A DNA stretch of 64,000 nt from Kumtagia sp963829135 (GTDB lineage: Bacteria > Pseudomonadota > Alphaproteobacteria > Rhizobiales > Rhizobiaceae). The stretch lies in NCBI GenBank assembly GCA_963829135.1, contig CAWHHO010000008.1:496001-560000 (forward strand), in the 5' to 3' direction. A program made the position numbers and the translations under genes. The notes below the pieces were generated by a model. The model ran no database searches. It worked only from the letters and a program-made list of their open reading frames with translations, and was not told the DNA's origin. This document shows positions 58,963 to 64,000 of the stretch, piece by piece. Each line of letters starts with the position of its first letter. The stretch's first letter is position 1.

Positions 58963-59391
58963 ATGGCCAACCCTCACCGTGCGTCTGATCCGCTGGATCC
59001 GTTGAATCCGGTTCCACCCTTGGATCCACGAGTCAATCCGGCGAACTCTCAGAGCCCGGAATACAAGCCGACGATCGTCAATCAAAGAAATAGCGGCACG
59101 GGCGTCCTTATCGCAGCGGTCGTTTTGGTGCTGGCGGTCGTAGCGTATTTCGCATTCGCTCCCAGCAATACGCCAACGCCCGCCGACCAGCCGGCAACAA
59201 CCAGTGAGCCTGTGGCTCCTGCACCTGACGCCGCGGCACCCGCAGCCACGGCCCCTGCAGCCACGGCGCCCGCAGCGCCAGCGCCTGCTGAGCCGGCACC
59301 GGCTCCGGATGCAACTGCTCCCGCAGCGCCTGATGCCTCGGGCACGACCCCGGCTCAGCCTGCGCCAGCTGAACCCGCTCCGGCACAGTAA
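58963..59391 (+). CDS. Single-pass membrane protein with Ala/Pro-rich tail
   Basis: 142 residues: a Pro/Asn-rich cytosolic start (NPHRASDPLDPLNPVPPLDP), one membrane helix (GTGVLIAAVVLVLAVVAYFA, residues ~47-66), then an ~70-residue low-complexity tail of Ala, Pro, Thr and Glu (PAPAEPAPAP type repeats). The ATG at 58963 has ggag at about 6 nt. The tail could span the peptidoglycan layer or be a flexible linker. Codon-level repeats in the tail make it prone to length change. No known family. It is followed by a terminator. Confidence 0.7.
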   Translation: MANPHRASDPLDPLNPVPPLDPRVNPANSQSPEYKPTIVNQRNSGTGVLIAAVVLVLAVVAYFAFAPSNTPTPADQPATTSEPVAPAPDAAAPAATAPAATAPAAPAPAEPAPAPDATAPAAPDASGTTPAQPAPAEPAPAQ

Positions 59392-59421
59392 CCGGTACTC
59401 TGACCCTTACTGCGGATATAC

Positions 59422-59445
59422 AGCGGCCCGTTTCGACGGGCCGCT
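59422..59445. terminator. Bidirectional intrinsic terminator
   Basis: agcggcccgt and acgggccgct form a perfect 10-bp stem with a ttcg loop, between the Ala/Pro-rich protein gene and the convergent lpdA gene. A short T-rich end (tctatg) follows on the plus strand. Confidence 0.7.
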
Positions 59446-59452
59446 TCTATGT

Positions 59453-60859
59453 TCAGAGGTGGATCGGCTTGAAGAAGGTCGCCAGTGCTGCCTCTTTCAC
59501 CGCCTCCGACATGGTCGGATGGGCGTGGCAGGTGCGGGCGAGATCCTCAGACGATCCGCCAAACTCCATCAAAACCGCTGCCTCGTGGATCATTTCGCCA
59601 GCCCCAAAGCCTAAAATATGCGCACCGAGCACCCGGTCGGTCGCCTTGTCTGCCAGGATCTTGACGAACCCATCGGTATGAAGCATCGCGCGCGCACGGC
59701 CGTTCGCCGTGAACGGGAACTTACCCACCTTGTAGTCGACCCCCGCCTTTTTCAGCTCTTCTTCCGTCTTACCGACAGAAGCGACTTCCGGACTGGTATA
59801 GACGACGTTCGGGATCACGTCGTAGTTCACATGACCGGCCTGTCCAGCAAGGATTTCCGCAACTGCGACGCCTTCATCTTCCGCCTTGTGGGCCAGCATG
59901 GGCCCTGCGATGACATCGCCGATCGCATAGATGCCAGGAACGCTGGTCTTGAAGTGACCGTCAGTTTTGATCCGACCGCGCTCATCGAGAGCAACGCCTG
60001 CGTCGGCGAGACCCAAGCCGTCGCTGTAGGGCCGCCGTCCGGTGGCGATCAGCACGACATCCGCATCGATCCTCTCGGCAGCACCGCCCTTCACCGGTTC
60101 GAAGGTGACGATGGCGCCCTTGTCGGTCTTTTCGACGCCGGTAACCTTAGAGCCTAGCTTGAGGTCGAGACCTTGCTTTGTCAGCATGCGAGCGAACTGC
60201 TTTGCCACCTCGCTGTCCATGCCGCCAAGTATCGTGTCGAGATACTCGACGACGGTGACCTTGGAACCCAGCCGGCCCCAGACCGAGCCGAGCTCCAGAC
60301 CGATGACTCCCCCGCCGACAACGATCAGGCGTTCGGGAACTCTATCGAATTCCAAGGCGCCGGTGGAAGATACGATGACCTTTTCGTCGATCTCGACGTT
60401 GACGCCTGGAATACCCGCCACGTCCGAGCCGGTCGCGAGCACGATGCTCTTGGTCTCCAACTCCTGCTTGGAACCATCCGAAGCGGTAACCGAAACCTTG
60501 CCGGCGGAAACGATCTTTCCGATGCCGTGGAACCCGTCGATCTTATTCTTCTTGAAAAGGAAGGCGACGCCGTTGACGTTCGACGCGACCGTCGCGTCCT
60601 TATGCTCCAGCATCTTCTTCAGGTTGAGTTTAGGCTTGTCGACCTCGATGCCGAGCGTATCGAAGCTGTGGCCGGCTTCGGCGAACATCTCGGATGCATA
60701 GAGCAGCGCCTTCGATGGGATGCAGCCGATATTGAGGCATGTGCCGCCATAGGTTGCACGTTTCTCGACAACGGCGACCTTCAGCCCGAGCTGGGCGGCC
60801 TTGATCGCGCAGACATAGCCTCCCGGACCGCTGCCGATCACCACGACGTCATAAGCCAT
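59453..60859 (-). CDS. lpdA: Dihydrolipoyl dehydrogenase
   Basis: A 468-residue FAD enzyme: DVVVIGSGPGGYVCAIKAAQ (FAD-binding), redox pair Cys41/Cys46 in YGGTCLNIGCIPSKALL, NAD-binding IVVGGGVIGLELGSVWGRLG, and C-terminal HAHPTMSEAVKEAAL with the catalytic His and Glu. It reoxidises dihydrolipoamide in pyruvate or 2-oxoglutarate dehydrogenase or the glycine-cleavage system. Length normal. No partner E1/E2 genes are visible upstream; instead an SDR and small genes precede it, suggesting the last position in a 2-oxoglutarate dehydrogenase-type locus. Confidence 0.96.
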   Translation of the reverse strand: MAYDVVVIGSGPGGYVCAIKAAQLGLKVAVVEKRATYGGTCLNIGCIPSKALLYASEMFAEAGHSFDTLGIEVDKPKLNLKKMLEHKDATVASNVNGVAFLFKKNKIDGFHGIGKIVSAGKVSVTASDGSKQELETKSIVLATGSDVAGIPGVNVEIDEKVIVSSTGALEFDRVPERLIVVGGGVIGLELGSVWGRLGSKVTVVEYLDTILGGMDSEVAKQFARMLTKQGLDLKLGSKVTGVEKTDKGAIVTFEPVKGGAAERIDADVVLIATGRRPYSDGLGLADAGVALDERGRIKTDGHFKTSVPGIYAIGDVIAGPMLAHKAEDEGVAVAEILAGQAGHVNYDVIPNVVYTSPEVASVGKTEEELKKAGVDYKVGKFPFTANGRARAMLHTDGFVKILADKATDRVLGAHILGFGAGEMIHEAAVLMEFGGSSEDLARTCHAHPTMSEAVKEAALATFFKPIHL

Positions 60860-60884
60860 AGGACTTCCCTTTACCTCGCGGCGG

Positions 60885-61640
60885 TCAGCGACCGCCGCTC
60901 ACGCTCAGAATTGTGCCCGTGATATAGGATGCCTCATCGGACAAAAGCCAGAGGATAGCGCGCGCAACTTCGTCGGATTTCCCTTCGCGCTTCATGGGGA
61001 TGAAGGAGCGCATCTGCGCCGCCCGCTCTGGTTGGCCGCCAGAAGCGTGGATCTCGGTGTCTATGATTCCCGGGCGAACGCAATTGACGCGCATGCCCTC
61101 GTTGGCGACTTCAAGCGCCAGGCCGATTGTCATGGATTCGACCGCGCCCTTGGATGCAGCATAGTCGACATACTGGCCGGCAGCGCCCAGCGTCGCCGCC
61201 ATCGAGGAGAGGTTGACGATAGCGCCGCCCTTGCCGCCATGCGCGGTCGACATGCGCTTCACCGCCTCGCGGACGCAGAGGAACGAGCCGATCACGTTGA
61301 TGCGCATCATCCGTTCCAGCCGCGCCAGACTAAGCTCGTCCACGCGCGTTTTTTGATCGACTATCCCGGCATTGTTGACGAACGCATCAAGGCCGCCATA
61401 CGCGTGTTTCACGGCCTCGAACATCGCGAGAACGTCTGGCTCGCTACCGACATCGCCTTGAACCGCCATCGCCTCGCCGCCCTCCGCCTGAATCGCCGCC
61501 ACGACCCTGTTGGCCGCCAGCTCATTGGAAGCGTAGCTCAGCGCGACCCGGTAGCCGGCCTTGGCACCGAGGAGACAGGTGTCGGCGCCGATACCGCGGC
61601 TACCCCCGGTCACAAACAGGACTTTCCCTTTGCTGCTCAT
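60885..61640 (-). CDS. SDR family oxidoreductase
   Basis: A 251-residue short-chain dehydrogenase: VLFVTGGSRGIGADTCLLGA (TGxxxGIG cofactor loop), DAFVNNAGIVDQ (NNAG), catalytic Ser in NLSSMAA, YVDYAASKGAVESM (YxxxK), and a C-terminal SYITGTILSVSGGR. It may be a glucose-dehydrogenase- or 3-oxoacyl-reductase-like enzyme. It starts at ATG 61640 and overlaps the stop of the upstream gene by 4 bp. It ends 25 bp before lpdA and may be co-transcribed with it. Substrate unknown. Confidence 0.9.
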   Translation of the reverse strand: MSSKGKVLFVTGGSRGIGADTCLLGAKAGYRVALSYASNELAANRVVAAIQAEGGEAMAVQGDVGSEPDVLAMFEAVKHAYGGLDAFVNNAGIVDQKTRVDELSLARLERMMRINVIGSFLCVREAVKRMSTAHGGKGGAIVNLSSMAATLGAAGQYVDYAASKGAVESMTIGLALEVANEGMRVNCVRPGIIDTEIHASGGQPERAAQMRSFIPMKREGKSDEVARAILWLLSDEASYITGTILSVSGGR

Positions 61641-62116
61641 TCCTGACAGCCCCTTTGCTCGAAAACGTCCCAAGGTGATTTGGGCAGACCCTGCGGTCCG
61701 AATACCAGCGACTTGTGAAGGGTCGGGCCGAGATCGGTGAAGATCAGCTCCTGCGGCGCGCTTTCGCCTTCCTTCGGCAGCAGGCTGATCCTGCCCGCGC
61801 CGTCAGACGCATAAACGACACCCTGCCAGAGCGTGCAAGCGTCCAACTCAGAACCGGTCACGTCGCCGATCGGGCATTGATAGGTGATGATGCCATTCGG
61901 ACGGCCCTCGTCTTCCGACCACATGACCATTCCGTCCAGGACGACCTCACCTATCAGCATGCGAAAAGTGTTGGTCACAACTGCATTGTCACCGGTCGGC
62001 CGGAAGTCGATCTCGGCGATGCCCTCGCGCTCACCATACGCAAGCTCGATCGGGCATGCTGCGAAGGCTGGTGTTGCCGCAAGCAGTGAGAAGCAGATTG
62101 CGAGCGCCTTCCGCAT
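61637..62116 (-). CDS. Exported protein of unknown function
   Basis: A 159-residue protein with a signal peptide (RKALAICFSLLAATPAFAA) and a mature part carrying four Cys residues (in AACPIELAYG, TYQCPIGD, LDACTLW and RGCQE) likely forming disulphides in the periplasm. I do not recognise the family. It overlaps the SDR gene by 4 bp, which is odd pairing for a secreted protein and suggests a conserved rhizobial operon lpdA-SDR-exported protein. Confidence 0.7.
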   Translation of the reverse strand: MRKALAICFSLLAATPAFAACPIELAYGEREGIAEIDFRPTGDNAVVTNTFRMLIGEVVLDGMVMWSEDEGRPNGIITYQCPIGDVTGSELDACTLWQGVVYASDGAGRISLLPKEGESAPQELIFTDLGPTLHKSLVFGPQGLPKSPWDVFEQRGCQE

Positions 62117-62124
62117 AAACGTCG

Positions 62125-62556
62125 TTACGGTGTCCGCTGCGCCAAAAGTGCATTGAAGGCCCAGACGTGGCCGAACGGATCCCGAACCCGGCCGTAGCGG
62201 GCGCCCCAGAATTGATCTGCGGCCGGCATCGTGATTTCGGCACCCGCCGACGCTGCCCGCTTGACTGCCCGATCCACATCCAGCGGGGCGGATAGGTTGA
62301 TGCTGATGGTCAACCCTGCACCGCCACGGGTTTCGGGCGACAGGACGTCGGGCGAAAATTCCGGGAACTCGTCATGCAGCATGATCTCCGAGCCGAACAT
62401 TGTCAGATTGGCATGAAGTACGCGTTCGCCGTCGTCCGCCATCTGTTCGAAAGTCTCAACCGCACCGAAGGCCTTTTCGTACCATGCTATGGCCTCGACG
62501 CTGCGTTTCACGCACAGATGGACCTGGATGGGCGGTATGTTGGGTTCGAAAGCCAT
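62125..62556 (-). CDS. VOC family protein (PhnB-like glyoxalase fold)
   Basis: A 143-residue protein with the paired beta-alpha-beta fold: PPIQVHLCVKRSVEAIAWYE start, FGSEIMLHDEFPEF, and a final WGARYGRVRDPFGHVWAFNA typical of PhnB/glyoxalase-like proteins, where a His and Glu can bind metal. The ATG at 62556 gives the family start. Function not assigned. It lies 8 bp before the exported-protein gene, so it is likely in the same operon. Confidence 0.85.
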   Translation of the reverse strand: MAFEPNIPPIQVHLCVKRSVEAIAWYEKAFGAVETFEQMADDGERVLHANLTMFGSEIMLHDEFPEFSPDVLSPETRGGAGLTISINLSAPLDVDRAVKRAASAGAEITMPAADQFWGARYGRVRDPFGHVWAFNALLAQRTP

Positions 62557-62704
62557 GAGCGAGCGAGCTTTAGCGTGAATGGTCGTGAGACCGTATAACC
62601 GTCCCGCCGCAGAACGGAAGACACAGCTTGCAACTGATAGAAGGTCCAGCGCAGCAGGCACCCCCTTTGTCGCAGGAGTGCAGGCAGCAATACCGTCTAT
62701 CGCC

Positions 62705-63109
62705 TCACATCATCAAGCGGATCAGCATCATGACGAGGCCGATGATCGACGCCAGCCAGATGAGCGTGCGCAGCACCGGTACGCCCGCCGCGTACAGAAT
62801 CACATAGATTACCCGCGCGATCAGCCAGATGATTGCGCCGGTCGCGGCAATGCCGCCGACCTTGCCCGTCACCGCCAGTGCGAGCACCAGTGCGATGAAG
62901 GCCGGGTAGGTCTCGAGAAAATTACGCAGTGCCCTCAGCAGGCGGCCGGCAACCACGCTCTTTGAGACGCGCCCCTCGTCGCGCGGGCTGAACAGATATT
63001 GCGGACCGAGATCGCTGCTCGCGGTCGCCTGCGCGATGACCTGAACGATCAGGAGCACGACGCTCCAGCCGAGTACCCAGATTTCGGTGGACGCTGCAAC
63101 GGTTTCCAT
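62705..63109 (-). CDS. MAPEG family membrane protein
   Basis: A 134-residue protein with four hydrophobic segments. RLLRALRNFLETYPAFIALV and the loop with Arg and Asn are typical of bacterial MAPEG proteins, related to microsomal glutathione transferases. GVPVLRTLIWLASIIGLVMM forms the last helix. The start at 63109 was taken at METVAASTEIW. Function unknown; detoxification or lipid-type conjugation is possible. Confidence 0.85.
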   Translation of the reverse strand: METVAASTEIWVLGWSVVLLIVQVIAQATASSDLGPQYLFSPRDEGRVSKSVVAGRLLRALRNFLETYPAFIALVLALAVTGKVGGIAATGAIIWLIARVIYVILYAAGVPVLRTLIWLASIIGLVMMLIRLMM

Positions 63110-63230
63110 TTTCGAACCCCCTATTGGCGAAGCTGCATCGCTTCGCATTGATGTGTACAGGAGAGTATCGTGCTGCGCCTATTGATCCAGGCGGTGAAGC
63201 AAAAACTTTTTCATCGCTTGCCTTCCGGTT

Positions 63231-64000
63231 TCACTGCGCTTCTTCGTCTGAATTGTCGGTCTCGCGGCCGTCCGCATTCTTGATGACGTCGAAATCCGTC
63301 ATCAAGACAAGCGGCTCGCCGGCTTCATCGAGCCCCCAGAACGAGGAGTAAAATCCGTCGCCCCAGCCGCTCCAGAACATCGCGATGTTGACGGGATTTC
63401 CGGCAAGCGGCTTGTGCATGGCAAAGCGGTCGCCATTCGGCGTGAATTCTGCAGCCAGGACATCGTCATAGTAGTTCTTGTCCTCGCCCAGCCGGTCCCT
63501 CTCGGCAGACATCAACGGCATCGCGGATTTGTCCATGAAGGAGCCGAGACCAGCGTCGACGGGATAGCCAACTATCTCGCCGGGCATCGACGCGTCCTCC
63601 CTTGATACCGTCGCGGCCTCCCAGCGCACGGGTTTGCCTGGCGCAAACCGCAAGACCGCAAGCGCCACGCGCCCCTGCGCTTCGTATAGGGATACCGGAT
63701 AGCTCCCGGGTTCCACCTTACGCCGGAGCGCTGGCCAATCGGAGGTGCTGATCAGCGGATCACAGGCAACGATCGCTCCCGTCGGCAAATACAGTTGGCC
63801 GATTTGCGTCAGCTTGATCTGCCGGGCTGCAAGTTCCGCCGGTTCCAGCGCGATGGTGTCTGTGTTCGTTGTCGCCAGGGGCTCGCCGGGACCGGAAAAC
63901 GATGTCGATCCTAGTGCTAGAACCATCAAGAGCCCCGCCAGCAGCTTTGCCGCGGACCGGAAAACGCGCCTTAGCGGCCCGTTGCTAACAGATCTTGCAC
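63231..64000 (-). CDS. DUF4241 domain-containing protein (5' end unresolved)
   Basis: The readable part carries a DUF4241 domain: LPTGAIVACDPLISTSD, EPGSYPVSLYEAQGRVALAV, EIVGYPVDAGLGSFMD, and the conserved end MFWSGWGDGFYSSFWGLDEA then PLVLMTDF. A hydrophobic segment (LLAGLLMVLALGSTSF) precedes it, with Arg/Lys residues upstream (RRVFRSAAK), so a signal peptide is likely and the true start may lie beyond the right edge. The frame is open to the last base. Possible starts inside the window are TTG at 63929 and ATG at 63926. The family is found among putative immunity proteins, but no toxin gene is nearby. Confidence 0.7.
   Translation of the reverse strand, partial: ARSVSNGPLRRVFRSAAKLLAGLLMVLALGSTSFSGPGEPLATTNTDTIALEPAELAARQIKLTQIGQLYLPTGAIVACDPLISTSDWPALRRKVEPGSYPVSLYEAQGRVALAVLRFAPGKPVRWEAATVSREDASMPGEIVGYPVDAGLGSFMDKSAMPLMSAERDRLGEDKNYYDDVLAAEFTPNGDRFAMHKPLAGNPVNIAMFWSGWGDGFYSSFWGLDEAGEPLVLMTDFDVIKNADGRETDNSDEEAQ

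Noticed and set aside
59220..59390. Tandem repeat array as a possible non-coding element
   Set aside because: The repeats keep the reading frame and encode an Ala/Pro-rich protein tail.

Overview
The window looks like chromosomal DNA of a rhizobium-like alphaproteobacterium (Hyphomicrobiales, probably near Mesorhizobium). The grounds are high GC, the style of the argG, mutS, maeB and lpdA proteins, a long intergenic palindrome of the type scattered through rhizobial genomes, and many LIV-type transport and aldo/keto reductase genes. The genus is an inference. I recognised no tRNA, rRNA or CRISPR array.

Region 1 (1-3000): the start of a sugar-type ABC substrate-binding protein, two FadR/GntR-like operator sequences, a TetR regulator, a PEP-hydrolase-family TIM-barrel protein and a cupin, with a 160-bp repeat element and a truncated GFA-family gene. 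Region 2 (3100-8466): a surface-glycan module of an MBOAT acyltransferase, its SGNH partner, a sialyltransferase-like protein and an MsbA-like exporter. Region 3 (8739-16540): two divergent arms forming a complete branched-chain-amino-acid-type ABC transporter together with two related aldo/keto reductases, a TIGR04076-like protein and a RidA domain fused to one reductase. This is the best candidate for an undescribed uptake and catabolic system. Region 4 (16690-30440): accessory DNA with an IS5-family remnant, a 990-residue hexaheme cytochrome with a P460-like domain, a PhoA-type phosphatase, a partly decayed oxidoreductase cluster (intact and broken reductases, an SDR, a 2-hydroxyacid dehydrogenase, a LysR regulator), a second P460 cytochrome paired with a DUF4405 membrane protein, and a broken GH3 gene.

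Region 5 (30444-53312) is mostly housekeeping: mutS, maeB, a BI-1 protein, the ybbA/ybbP/tesA group, thpR, a LysE exporter, argG, a mechanosensitive channel, an M20 hydrolase, a DD-carboxypeptidase, a CobW GTPase and a cold-shock/DUF805 fusion. Region 6 (53309-58093) holds a methyltransferase, rplS, a TSUP permease, trmD, rimM and xerC, every one broken by single-base indels. Because rplS, trmD and rimM are core genes, sequence error is more likely than real decay. Region 7 (58094-64000) has small exported or anchored proteins, lpdA, an SDR, a VOC protein, a MAPEG protein and a DUF4241 protein.

Single-base frameshifts also occur near 15945, 23330, 25777 and 30050-30180, so the window mixes possible sequencing errors with true gene decay. 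True decay is clear where genes are also truncated: the GFA remnant, the reductase at 22811-23535, the GH3 remnant and the IS5 remnant.
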